DNA from: Odobenus rosmarus divergens
Lineage: Eukaryota; Chordata; Mammalia; Carnivora; Odobenidae
Reading direction: 5' to 3'
DNA: 64,000 nucleotides
NCBI RefSeq assembly: GCF_000321225.1
Contig: NW_004450398.1
Span: 1,271 to 65,270, forward strand
Shown here: positions 10,221 through 21,590 of the stretch, piece after piece
Position numbering within the stretch: the first letter of the stretch is position 1
Layout: every line of letters begins with the position of its first letter
The notes under the pieces: model-generated
Databases searched by the model: none
What the model saw: only the letters and a program-made list of their open reading frames with translations
Told to the model about the DNA's origin: nothing
Made by a program: the position numbers and the translations under genes

Positions 10221-11447
10221 GCTCCTATCACTGGATGATAATTATAACATGCCATGAATGGGAGAGTATGCCATTTCCTCTCTCTATATATTTATATTTA
10301 TATTCATATATATGTGAATCCTTAGTAGGATAAATATGAGTTATTATAAAACCAGTATCTAAATAATGACCAAATACAGACCTATTGGGCAAGTCTCCAA
10401 TTCCATTATTCCCTTCTGTGGTCTTCCCTGAACTTAGGAAAGCTCTGATTCTGCTCTGTGATTCATACTCAGTGAGTGTCTTGGGTGATATCATTAAAAG
10501 TATAATAATTATACGGTTTTCTTGTGAATGGAAAAGTACATACTAGTGATGGAATGTCATTTGTCTCCACCAATGGTAATGTTTTGAAAGCCATGGGCTC
10601 TGAGACTAATAGGGACCCTAACACTGTGGCAGAAAAGGTTATGGTCTTCAATGCCCTGGACTCATAAGCCAACTATTGCTTTTGTACAACGACAACAGTG
10701 ATTAATTTCATCCAAATTATCCTTTCTCTCACTGTTAATCTGCCGTGTTTTTCTGAATATTTTCCTATGGATTAGTATTGATGCTTAGGGTTCCTTGGAG
10801 AGAACAAGCAATGTAGAAAAAGCCCCTCAAGATGTGTACCGATGCTCTTCTCCTATTGATCTAATTAAAGATCATGATGCCTAAATAATTAGTTCAGTTG
10901 GCCTTTCTGTCTGGATGGTTCTTACACTTTTAGACATGTAAGCACCAGAGCTAAATTGCTCTGGGATAATGAATTGCAATTCTGAAGGAAATGGCTTTCA
11001 GGGTACAAATATGTGAATCAACTAGGACATTAATTTCAGGATTTCCTTTTTTTTTTTTCAAGCAATTGATGCTTATTTTCATCTTAAACTTTTTTCATCT
11101 AGAGGCCAGACACCCAGTGCCATTTTGTGGAACATGCTTTAAATCTTTGACTTAATGGACTGTACAGAGCACAAGTGTGTGGCTTAATAATTTAGTTCAG
11201 ATGATATCTAGCATTTTATTTTATGGTATAAAAGATAAAAGGGGTACTTGGGAAAATGGGCAGGTCTTAAGAAAGCAAAAGTATATAAGATGCTAAGGAA
11301 TTGACTTTGTGGAGAGAAGAATGAGATCAGTAGGGCTATTGGGAGGTCTGAAGAGTTGATGACAGCAAGATTAGGGAGTTCTCATCTGAGGTTTTCTACT
11401 TTCTCAAGTATAAGGTAAGGTCATCAGATGGGAGAAGAATGGGTCAA
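10221..11447. other. AT-rich stretch, nothing recognised
   Basis: A TATA-rich simple tract lies at about 10282-10313. No gene, RNA or named repeat is apparent in the rest. Confidence 0.4.
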
Positions 11448-11600
11448 TGACAATAATAATCATATTATCAATAGCCAATATTCATTGAGTTCTTCCCATG
11501 TGCCAGGTATTACTTTAATCAATTTTTAATATATTAACTCTTAATCTTCACAACAACCTTATGAAGCTAGATTGGCTCTTGGAAAGCAGGCAAGTAAGCT
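11448..11600 (-). repeat. MIR SINE
   Basis: Minus-strand MIR: AATATTCATTGAGTTCTTCCCATGTGCCAGGTATTAC, then TTAACTCTTAATCTTCACAACAACCTTATGAAG. The tRNA-like half is missing or too decayed. Confidence 0.82.
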
Positions 11601-13104
11601 CAGTAGAAAAACACTCTAAGATGTAAAACTAGTATCCTGGATTTATTTTCTCTCTAGTGTTTTTAGCGGCTCAGGTGTAGCACAGAGAAGGCAGATGGCT
11701 TACTGCATCTAGGGTTGGGTTTTGCCAAGCAAATATGGGATGGAGAGAAAATGAGTCAGGGATATTGTGTAAGTGGGCATTTGGAAGCAGGCAGTTGCAA
11801 GTGATGGGCCATGAGAGCAGGATAGAAATGGGAGAGAAAAGTAGTAGAGGAGGGCAAATGAATCTGGAGAAGGTGGTGGTGTGAATGGCCTAGAGTCATA
11901 GTGAAGTTGAAGAATTATGGTATCAGACGTAGTTGCCTTTGAGCTGGAAGAATAGGAATTTGTGGTCATGGAATCAGAAGCTGGCATTTGCAATGTTTGT
12001 AGATGGGACAGTATTCAGTGATATTGAGTTCTAAGGCTATGTCCCTTAAGTGGTAAAGAGGAGGTGAAATGATAGACATGGTCAGATTCACGTGTGGGAA
12101 TATGAGCAGTAAGCAAGGGGCAAGCCTGGAGGCAGGGGGAGGATTGGAAACATTCTAATCATCCTGGAGAGAGAGAGAGAGAGAGAGATCATGGCAGCTT
12201 GGCTAGGATGGTGGCAGCAAGGGTGCAGATGAGGAAGCAGGTGGATGGGGGAGATACTTAGCAGGTAGAAGGGTGGATGAACTCAGTGGGTTTGCCTGAG
12301 TGGGGAGCCAGGGAAACGGATGAAACAGAGTGGTGCCCAGATTCTAAGTCCTAATTTTGGCAAGTGGGTGAAAGTTGATTGGGTTCAATCACACACACAC
12401 ACAAACTGGAAAGGAGAAAAACAATGAATCCAGAGTAGACAGGAAGAGCTGGGGATACTCTAAAAGGTTTAAAGTAAACCAAGATATCTCTTAAATATAG
12501 ACAGGATCTTCAGATGTTGCTTTCAGTGTTGGATCTCCTGGAAGGAAAGGTTTGCATGTGACTCAGTCACTAAGGAACTCCAATAGGCTCTGTGGGAGAG
12601 AGTATTAAAAATGGGGAGGTGAATACCGAAGTCAGGATAGGGATTACGAGGACTGAAGGTGAGACCCAGCAGAACTAGAAGTAAGTGCAGTGGTGCTCCC
12701 AGGTCAGGCTGGGTAGTCTGCTGAGCCAGAGCATGATTAACAGCAGGCAAAAACTACAAATATCCTTTATGTTTCTCTGAGCTGTGGCCATCTTTGTTGC
12801 CTGTGCTGTGTATCCTCATGCTGGATCATCTTGGAAGAAGAAAACCATCAGGATTTTCTCACTTTCCATCTCCTTACAACAGCATGAAGGGTCTCATTGG
12901 GTTGCAGATAAGAAAACCGCACTCAGAGGACAGAAAACAAAATACAAGAATTCAATGGAATCATGGTGAATGTCTTTGAATCTGAAGAAAAATATGAGAA
13001 AAAGCAGCCTTCTAGAAGGGCGGGGCTGGGGACCAGGACAGCTCTCATATCCCAGCAGCAAGGCTGTGTGTCCCTTCACTCTGCAGCTCTGCCTATCCTT
13101 GGTA
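11601..13104. other. Stretch without a recognised gene; short dinucleotide runs
   Basis: Contains a (GA)n run at about 12166-12188 and an (AC)n run at about 12388-12403. The rest is unassigned purine-rich sequence with no credible coding frame. Confidence 0.45.
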
Positions 13105-13500
13105 CCTATTCATTTGCTTGGTGGGTATTTACTGAGTATCTGTTATGAGCCAGGCATTGTTCCAGGTGCTGGGGATACAAAATTCAACAAAAGTAATAGA
13201 GCCGGGAGACTGCTAGGACATGTGGTCATTAATCAACTAATCACACATACAGATGTATAATCACGGCTGTGGGCAGCGTTAGGATGGAAAGACACACAGA
13301 GCAATGAAAGCCCACAGTGGACAAGTTTGACCCAACCAAGGAGATGAAGGAAGATTTCCTTGAGAAAGTAACTGTCAAAGTGGCCCTGGAAAGATGAGAG
13401 TAGAGGGACTGGTGTTCCAGATGGAGGGAACAACATGTGCAAAGGCCTCATAGCAAAAAGCAGCATGGTGAGTTCAAGGGTCAGTGAAGGCCAGCAAGGC
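13105..13500 (-). repeat. L2 LINE 3' end
   Basis: Minus-strand L2: GGTGGGTATTTACTGAGTATCTGTTATGAGCCAGGCATTGTTCCAGGTGCTGGGGATAC-type start, then a long match through GAGATGAAGGAAGATTTCC, GTTCCAGATGGAGGGAACAACATGTGCAAAGGCC and AGGCCAGCAAGGCTG. The order agrees with the L2 tail over about 400 bases. Confidence 0.85.
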
Positions 13501-14319
13501 TGCAGCCTCCCCCCAAAAATGTGATAGAGTGTGAGATGAGGCCCTATAGGTCCACAGTGTCTAAGTCCAGACTAAACATGTTCTTATTCCAAGAACAATC
13601 AGGCACCACACACGTGTTGGAAACTGGAGAGGGTGATTGCCTTTCCAAAAGATCATTGCGGCCCAATTGCGGTGAAGGATTTGGAGGAACTCATCTTCCA
13701 ATTCCCAACTCCTCAGAGAGTGGATCTGATTGCCCCCCCTTGGATCACGTGCCCAAACCTGGCCCAATCGTATAACAGGAGGTGGGATCACGTGTCAGGA
13801 ACCTGGCCACTGAGGGAAGTTTTCAGAAAAGATGAACTGGACAGAATGCTCCGAATACCTATTACATCGATTCACATGGCATTTTCCATGATATGAAAGC
13901 CCAAAGACTGCTACTGTCCCTCACATGTTCCCAAGGTCCTTTGGGGAAGACAGCATCTGGGGAGTGAAGAGGGCAAAGGATTTTGGGAAAGACCCTTGGC
14001 CAAATCATTTGTGTGTCTGTGGGCAGATGGCTTAATCTACCCTACTCCTTCCTCTGTAAAACGAGAGGTCATCACAACAGTGTCTGTAGTCCAGGCTGGT
14101 ACACTAGGATCTTGTTTTAATGCCATTTTCACCTCAAGGGGTAGAAAAATGTCATCCCCATTTTATAAAAGTAGAAACAAAGGTTGAACAAAATTTAAAC
14201 CAGGAATAACTTCAAAGTTACCTACTCTTCATCATTTTCCTCTTCAAATCTCATAACCCTCTACATTGAATAATTATCATTATCCTTCTTAATGGAAATA
14301 ATAGTTTCCAATTAATACA
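13501..14319. other. Unassigned stretch with three CACGTG E-boxes
   Basis: CACGTG occurs at 13611-13616, 13746-13751 and 13789-13794. The last two sit in an identical GGATCACGTG decamer 43 bases apart. No gene or repeat family was recognised. Part may be an old repeat, since GGATCACGTGCCC-like words occur in some MaLR LTRs. Confidence 0.45.
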
Positions 14320-14560
14320 ATTACTGCTGATAGCTAAGACATATAGTACACTATTTGCCAGGAACTGTTCTAAACACTTTCCGTATATTTATTGATTTAC
14401 CCTTGGAAGAACCTTAAAAATAAAATAGTATATTCATCTCCACTTAGCAGATAGGTAAATGAGACACTGAGAAATGAAGTGATTTGAGCAGGTTATGTAA
14501 GTAGCAGAACCCATAACTTGAACCACAGTAGGCTGGTCTCAGAGTTCAGGCTCTTCACAT
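14320..14560 (-). repeat. MIR SINE
   Basis: Minus-strand MIR from CTGATAGCTAAGACATATAGTACACTATTTGCCAGGAACTGTTCTAAAC through CATCTCCACTTAGCAGATAGGTAAATGAGACACTGAGA to AGTAGCAGAACCCATAACTTGAACC and the TCAGGCTCTTCAC end. Near full length. Confidence 0.85.
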
Positions 14561-14566
14561 TTCTGA

Positions 14567-14633
14567 TCTCTCTCTCTCTCGCTCTCTCTCTCTCATTCTC
14601 ACTGTATGTATTTCTCAACACACACACACACAC
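14567..14633. repeat. Compound (CT)n and (CA)n microsatellites
   Basis: A CT run at about 14567-14594 is followed after a short AT-containing spacer by a CA run at about 14617-14633. Directly readable. Confidence 0.9.
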
Positions 14634-14744
14634 CCCAAAGGGGAAAACAAAACCCACTATGATTACTACTCACAAATTTTTATCTGAATCCATTTTAAAA
14701 ATGAAGCACAAAGGAACATATACTTGGTATTACAACTTGCTATT

Positions 14745-14875
14745 ACTACTACTGACTCCATTTTACTGATAAGGAAACTGAGGCTCAGAGACCTGTATTA
14801 CTTAATGGAGGTAACTGGAGGAGTCAGGATTCAAGTCCAGGTCTGGTTGACCCCAAAGCCCTATGGGTATTAGGA
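14745..14875 (-). repeat. MIR SINE fragment
   Basis: Minus-strand MIR core: CTCCATTTTACTGATAAGGAAACTGAGGCTCAGAGA, then GTCAGGATTCAAGTCCAGGTCTGGTTGACCCCAAAGCCCTAT. Strong match to the MIR tRNA-derived half. Confidence 0.85.
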
Positions 14876-16523
14876 CATGAAAATAGTTTCCCATCATTCT
14901 TTCTCAACCAGTTCCGTCTCAGCACTTTTTTAGTGAATTTTGGGACCCTTGAGAAAAAAACAAAATAAAAGATCAATATGGTAAAAAGTGCCTATTAGGT
15001 CTTTAGTCATGTTACCTCCTGAGATACCCATACACCATACCAGGCTGTGTCCTCATTTCAAAAAAGTCACAACATGGAATTGATCTACCATGTATTTTCT
15101 GCTTCCATTATAATCTCTGGCATGGAAATGAGTTATTTAGATTGTTAGTAGCTGACAGTCCCCATAAATTGCAAGAGGAGGCTCAGCAGGGTGACAGGTG
15201 ATGCTATTTTGTACTTTGTCATACTACATCTCTCTCTGGTTATAATCTCTCCCTGCAATTCCATGTACCAAGCAGCCATGAATTATACATGTACTTTCTG
15301 AAGTTTGATGAAAGTTCTCCCACCTATTAAATTGCCAGGTTCCCAAATCTAACATAACTCTAACCTAAACACGCTTAAGAAAATACTGTTCCATTTGTTC
15401 TTCTAATACCATGCCTTTGGCTTTATTGCATCATGTATTCAAATTGCCGAGAGCTTCTGCTTGCTCAAGATTCACCTGGGGATTACAAACTATCAAATGA
15501 GTCTGCAACATGGCTCAAGAAGTTTAGGAATACAGAAAACACAGGCTCCACCCCATCACGTAGGAGGAAACCCCTCCACTGCCGTGGAAGCAACTAGTAG
15601 GGAAAAAATTGTAGTAGAGAAGTCAAAATCCCAAATAAAAATCCCAAGATGGGGAAAGCTGTGGCCACTTCCCAAAACTTTCACTGGCTTACCATTGCCT
15701 GTGGGTGAAGGAATGAATTTGTAGGAAAGTGTCCTGGGCTCTTTGTGACACAGCTTCTTTCTATCTGTGCATCTTACTCTGGCCCCAACACACTTTCTTG
15801 CTAGCCATTTCAAATGACAACAGATCCTTGGCATGTTCACATTGAACAATCCTGCTATGAGTTGTGAATGACCCTGAGGTCCTTTTATTGATTAGGATTT
15901 TTTTTTTTTTTTGCAGTTGCAAGTAAAAAAACCATAACTCAAACTCACTGAAGCAAAAGGAAGAAATTGTTAAGCTATGCAGTTGATAAGTTCAGGGAGA
16001 TAGGAAATTGCAGGTGTGGCTGGATCCAGGGGTTCAAAGGACATCACCAGGACTCAGATTCTCACCATCTCTCAGCTCTGCTTTCCTCTGTGTTAGTGTC
16101 ATTTTAGATAATCTCTCTCCCTAAGTTGGCAGAAAGTGCTTGGCTCACATCCAAGCCAGAACAAAGATCATGCTTATTTTTAAAAAAAATAGTAGTAGAA
16201 AAGCTTCAAGTATTTAATGAAGATTTGAGTCAAGAAAAAAATCAGAGTATTGCACATGAATATCCTACTTAAGAGTATCTCTGGAAAAGTCAGATGATCT
16301 GGCAATATCAAGCCTCCCCTAGTAAATGGTAACCACAGGTTGGATGCTTAGAGGTGTTCTCTTGAAACAGGGCATGTACTCTTCAGTTTATTACCATTCC
16401 TCCCACACCTTATTGTTTTCCAACTCTAGAATCAGACATTAGTTGTCACTTATCACCATGCTTTCATTGTTTTTGTTTTAGGAGAGAATTTTCTTTATGG
16501 CCACGTCTTAAAAAAAAAAAAAG
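14876..16523. other. Stretch without a recognised gene or repeat
   Basis: Frames at 15461-15724 (plus) and 15556-15849 (minus) overlap each other for most of their length and show no domain, so both look like chance. A T13 run at about 15900-15913 is the only simple feature. Confidence 0.4.
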
Positions 16524-16534
16524 TGGGTCAATTA

Positions 16535-16734
16535 GGGGCACCTGGATGGTGCAGTCAAGCGTCTGACTCTTGGTTTCAACTCAGGTCGTGATCTCGGGAT
16601 GGTGAGATCAAGCCCTGTATAGGGCTCTAAACTCAGCGTAGAGTCTGCTTGGGATTCTCTCTCCTTCTCCCTCTGCACCTCATGCGTGTGTGCCCTCTCT
16701 CTCCTAAGTAAAAAAATAAATCTTTTTTAAAAAC
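16535..16734 (+). repeat. SINEC with target-site duplication
   Basis: Full plus-strand carnivore SINE: GGGGCACCTGGATGGTGCAG head, CTCAGGTCGTGATCTCGGG (B-box), AGAGTCTGCTTGGGATTCTCT, CT-rich part and AAATAAATCTTTTTTAAAAAC tail. An 11-base duplication TGGGTCAATTA flanks it at 16524-16534 and 16735-16745, which fixes both ends. Confidence 0.95.
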
Positions 16735-16745
16735 TGGGTCAATTA

Positions 16746-18744
16746 ATGAACACTGAGAGAGCCATGTGAATTTTCTTACACCTGTTCTAGTATAGTTACG
16801 TATGTGGTCTACCTGGTGTCCAAGGGCATGGTGGCTTGCGTTTCCATGGGACAGTAGTCTTACGTTGATGGTGTGGTGGTTGGGAGAGCAGGCCCTGCTT
16901 AGACAACCAGGGTCCAGGGGTAGACAAAACAGTGCAGACAGAATGAAGGCACTGACAAATATTCATCCACAATTTGAATATTCTACCTCCCCTTCACCCC
17001 AAACTGAATCCCGGCCCCAACATTTGGTCCACAGCTGAACTGACAGCTCTTGGTGATTGTCCCAGGGCACATATGTGAGAAATACATTCCTCATCTCTCA
17101 AGTTGGTCATCCTCTTGGGATGGAAAGAAAGTAATCTCCAACTATTTTAAGAAAGCAGTGCCGTAGGTTGCCACATGCTCTCAACAAGGGAGCTTCCTTT
17201 CTGGGATCAGAATGATTCAGTGGGTACTTTTTGCCTAGGAACATATATATATGTATATATGATAAATCGTGGTATACCTAAACAAGGACACAGATTCATA
17301 ATAGGAACCACCAAATGTGCATTTATTAAATTATTGCTTGTTTCCTTGGACTCCTTCATGATCTAGGATCTTCATTGACTTTTTATTTGACAGAGAGGCT
17401 ATGTTTTAACATAATGGAGGACGAGTATTTTTCCTCTACTTCTGAGTTGGAGAAAGTTGATTCCAGACAGGTTGGGTGGCTTGCTTGAATGCACCTGAGC
17501 AAGTGTGAGCAGGGCAACCACACAGCCTTTTCACAACTCCTGGAAAGGGGGAAACCAAGAGAATTGTGATCTGATGAGACTCCACACTGGAACCCCTCCC
17601 TTCAGTATTTAACTATAATTAGTGAGAACTATCCATATGGCGACTTTTCTCAGGCCAGATGGGTGGTTGTCAGGCGGCACATGATCTTTGCTTCACTTTG
17701 AAGGAGACATGAGTAATCCTAGGGATATTAATCCAACAAGGGCTATATTTATCTTCGTTTCTTTGGTTAATAACACATCTCTATTTCTTCTCTAGGCATC
17801 AGGGGGTATAGGGTATGAGGACCAAGATAGTCCTACCCAGAGCCCAAGGAAATAGGATGCCTCCACTCTGTGGTTTCTACTTGATTCCACAGACCCATAC
17901 TCTAATGGCCTCAGTCACCATCAGAGGAGTGTGGGAGCCCTGTAGGATGTCGGAGCCTTAGAGTTTTGTCTATGCGGTATGACAGATCAGGAGACCAGGG
18001 CTCAGAGGGCATGTGGCTGGTCCAGAGCAAGTTAAGGATGGGACTGGAGTGAAAGTCACATGATTTCTCTTTGGTTTTATGTGGGGGTAACACCCTATTT
18101 TGCACCTGCAGGAGGCAAACCATAAAAAATGATATGTTTATTTTTATTCTCAAAACATGAAAAATTAATATGGTTACCCTATTTTAAGGGACTACAGTAA
18201 CCTTTAAAAGGAGGCAGAAGGTGGGTATTGTCAGCATATATATGGTGGAAGTAGAACCAGAAAAGCTATCAGGATTCAAGGTGGTTCTACAAACAACCTA
18301 CTCCATCCATCCCTCTTCTAGTCCACAAGCTTTCTCCCTAGTGACGGCTCTGCATCTCATCTCTCAACTCAGCCTGACACGAGAAGCCACACTCATGATT
18401 GTGATGCACTCTCTCATTCACCAAGGAATGCGCCCTTCAGAAAGAGAGGCACCATTAACCTGTTACTCTGTATTGCCTCTGACCTTGGCACAGAGTTGTT
18501 ATAAACACCTTCAGCCCCTCCTTTCAAGAGTTGTCTTGGGTATATTTTACCTCCTTTTCCAGTCTTTTTCCACTCTGGGAATCTATTAGATCCTACCTTG
18601 AAGGCCCTCGACATCAAGTAAAATTTTCAGCCAACGTGACCTGGCCAAGTTTATAGTATCTTTATTATTTCTTATCATTGTTCTTGTTATTATTTTACAT
18701 TTTATTAGCAGTCTTGAAAGCTTTCAAGATCAAAAAGTATGAAC
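16746..18744. other. Stretch without a recognised gene
   Basis: An (AT)n-like tract lies at about 17239-17262. A weak MIR-like patch (GACCAGGGCTCAGAGGGCATGTGGC) lies near 17990-18050. No coding frame with a recognisable family. Confidence 0.4.
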
Positions 18745-18955
18745 TTCAGCTATGATAGAAGAGGACTCAAACACAGGTAGCATACATCTGTGACTTTGGA
18801 TAAGTTACTTAATCTTTCTAGATCTGCGTCTTCATCTGTAAAATGAGAATACTTCCTACCTGACATAGTTATTGTGAGTGTTGAATGAGAAAATGTCCAT
18901 GGAAGTGCATAGAGAGTCCCTGGCACCTAATCCTTGCTCAGTAAGTATTTACTAT
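18745..18955 (+). repeat. MIR SINE
   Basis: Plus-strand MIR: GACTTTGGATAAGTTACTTAATCTTTCTAGATC, CTTCATCTGTAAAATGAGAATA, CATAGTTATTGTGAGTGTTGAATGAGA, CCCTGGCACCTAATCCTTGCTCAGTAAGTATTTAC. Full order of MIR landmarks. Confidence 0.88.
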
Positions 18956-19789
18956 CCTGGCCCAAGTAATTCCTTAGGCATCACCACTGAGCTATCTAGC
19001 TTAGACTTCCAAAACTCATGCACCCTCCTTCTTTGTCCTGAAGTCCTTGCCCTGAATCCTTTCTTTCTCCAGGGTATCTGACTTAACTACTTCTGAGTCT
19101 TACGTATTCTCTCAGTTCTGACTTCAACTGGCCCTGAACGCCCAAAGCCCTACCTCTTCTCCCCACTATGGCCACCAGATTTTGTTGATGGGTGACTTGC
19201 CTCTTCTTTGCCCCATCAAAGAGACCTAAATCAGTTGAGGTCTTCTTTCTTTTCCTGAGCTAGAGATAGCAAGTATCTTTCAAACTGAAGGCTGGCTGTG
19301 ATTGGAAGATAGTGGCTGAATTCTTAAGGTTCTAAGTCTATGAACAGACTCAGTGGGAGGTTGTTCCATGATTGATTAGCAGTATCTGCCTGGGCACAGA
19401 GTGGAGAGTGACAACCCATATTCCATCTCTACTCTATGCTGACAACACTGATTTGTTCCCCAAGGCTTCCTAGAATTGTTGCCACATTACACTGTTGGCC
19501 AGGATGCAGGTGAGATCACGAAGAAGCACAAAGTCCCTAAGCTTCCACTTTTCTCCTCTGGTTCATCAGAAGCTCCATCTTCAAATGCAAAACTGCTTAT
19601 TGCATTAGGAAAACAGACCCAAAGAACCATCCTTCCTGGGTAGTTGGGGGAATTAGGCCATTAGGTTCTCTCTCCATCTTTTTCAAATGTTTTTAATGAG
19701 CCATGCAATTAGGGAGGAAAAAAACTCTGGGGAAACAAGGTATGACTGTGTGAGTCTTTAGGACACAACAGCAATTGCATTATCAGTAA
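18956..19789. other. Stretch without a recognised gene or repeat
   Basis: Nothing assignable. Pyrimidine-rich patches give short chance frames. Confidence 0.4.
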
Positions 19790-19990
19790 TTACTCTTTAA
19801 GGAGTACCCGCTACTGTATACCTAGCACTGTGGTAGAGGTAATGCTTATGGCTTCTCATTTAACTTTATGACAGTCCCATGAGGCCCGTACTATGAGTTT
19901 TCATTTTACAGTTGGAAAACTGGTCCACATTCACAGTGCAGTTGAGTAGTAGCGCTGGATTCTACCCTGGACGCTGCCTGGGACCAAAAT
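19790..19990 (-). repeat. MIR SINE
   Basis: Minus-strand MIR: ACCCGCTACTGTATACCTAGCACTGTGGTAGA, CTCATTTAACTTTATGACAGTCCCATGAGG, TTTTCATTTTACAGTTGGAAAACTG, and the diverged AGTAGTAGCGCTGGATTCTACCC end. Confidence 0.82.
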
Positions 19991-20122
19991 CAGTTCTTTC
20001 AAAATATCATGTTGTTTCTGGGCAAGGGTCTACAAGTCCTTAGCTACAGGTCAGCCCTCCTGACCTAAACATGCCCTTTCCTTATTTGCTATTTAGTTGG
20101 CATTTGAGATGGAGACTTCTTC

Positions 20123-20127
<5 letters not shown>

Positions 20128-20165
<38 letters not shown>
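20128..20165. repeat. (GT)n microsatellite
   Basis: An uninterrupted GT run of about 38 bases, the longest dinucleotide tract in the window. Confidence 0.96.
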
Positions 20166-20167
<2 letters not shown>

Positions 20168-20318
20168 CTCTAAGCAGCCTGGATTTCTGCAATAGGTTGG
20201 ATTAGAAGACGTGGGCTCAAAAGGCCAGTCTATGAAGCACGCATCAGTGGGGTCATAGAACAGAGGAGAAGTCTGAGTTGGGTCTTACTGCCCTAGATGA
20301 GCCCATTTCCACCCCTAG

Positions 20319-20770
20319 TGTATTAATTTTCTAGGGCCACCATAACAAAGTAGCCCCAAATGGGTGGCTTAAAACAACACAAATTTATATCTCACCGTTC
20401 TGGAGGCCAGGAGTCTGAAATCAAGGTGTCAGCAGGGCCATGCTCCCCCAGAAGACACAGGGAGGGAACTGTTTCATGACCCTCTCTTAGCTTCTGGCAG
20501 CCTTAGGCACTCCTTTGTCTTATAAATACATCCCTCCAGTCACATGGCTATCTTCTCCTGCTGGGTCTTCATAGCATCTTCCCTCTGTGTAGGACTGTTT
20601 CTGTGTCCAAATTTCCCCTTTTTATAAGGACATCAGTCACCAGTCATATCAGATTAGGGCCCATCTTAATAATCTCATCTTAACTTAGCTCTGTAAAGGC
20701 CCTGTCTCTAAATAAGGTCACATTCTGAGGTCCTGGGGATTAGGGCTTTAATGCTTATTTTTTTGTGTGT
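20319..20770 (-). mobile_element. MaLR (MLT1/MST-type) solo LTR
   Basis: Minus-strand MaLR LTR, nearly full length: TGTATTAATTTTCTAGGGCCACCATAACAAAGTA, GGGTGGCTTAAAACAACACAAATTTAT, TTCTGGAGGCCAGGAGTCTGAAATCAAGGTGTC, later CATCTTAATAATCTCATCTTAAC, CTAAATAAGGTCACATTCTGAGG and GGGGATTAGGGCTTTAA. No internal retroviral sequence is present. Confidence 0.9.
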
Positions 20771-20954
20771 GAGGTCCAAAACTCCTGGGTTCTCTGTGTG
20801 GGAATCAGAATTTAGGAATTAGATTTTCCCATGCAAAGAATCAAAAGATGACTAAAAGGAAGTATGAGAAGTTACCAGAACTAAAGGTGGGATTCACCTT
20901 TATGCTAGCACATAAAACTAAAGTGGAATATTCTACTCTAGGGGGAGAGGACAG

Positions 20955-21200
20955 GCAACATTTTCTGAGCACCTGCTATGTGCCAGGCTCCCTGTAAGGA
21001 CTTTATAATCATTGCCCTATTTAGCTCAATTAGTAATGGGCAAATGAGTATTAATATCAGTTCATTGATCCTTCACAAAAAACCCAGGGGGCAGGGGATC
21101 CTATTGTCCTCATTTTACAGAGGGAAAGAGTGACCTCCAGAGAAGGAAGATGCCTCAGCCAGTGGGACTAGAATTCCAAATCAGGAGCAGTAAGATCCTT
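20955..21200 (-). repeat. MIR SINE
   Basis: Minus-strand MIR: TTTTCTGAGCACCTGCTATGTGCCAGGCTCC head, an extra 30-40 bases in the middle, TTGTCCTCATTTTACAGAGGGAAAGAG and GACTAGAATTCCAAATCAGGAGC end. Confidence 0.85.
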
Positions 21201-21504
21201 CTTCCCACAGTTGGCTCTGTGTGTCCATGATGACTGGCTGGTGACCAGCACTGGCTCAGACTTCAGACAATTTGGCCAATGACCACCAAGAAGCAGATTC
21301 TTCCCTTTAGGGAAGAGTTCTTCCTAAAAGAAGAATCTGGTGGCAGAAACATGAAAAGCCCAAGAAAGAGGAAACCAAACACAGAGCTCATTGACTGGTG
21401 ATGATGGTCTATCCCCAATGAGGAGAGAAAAGGAATTGGGTTTTAATTCTTCATGTTAAACTTCAACATTAAACTCTGAAACGTGGCCTCAAAGTCTAAA
21501 GATT

Positions 21505-21590
21505 GCCACACCTCAGTTTCCTCATCTGAAAACCGGGGACATGAACCTGGCTGGGGAAATCAAATGGAATAAGGTTTGTAGGCAAATATG
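21505..21590 (+). repeat. MIR fragment
   Basis: CACACCTCAGTTTCCTCATCTGAAAACCGGGGACATGAACCTGG is the plus-strand MIR core; the flanks have decayed. Confidence 0.65.
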
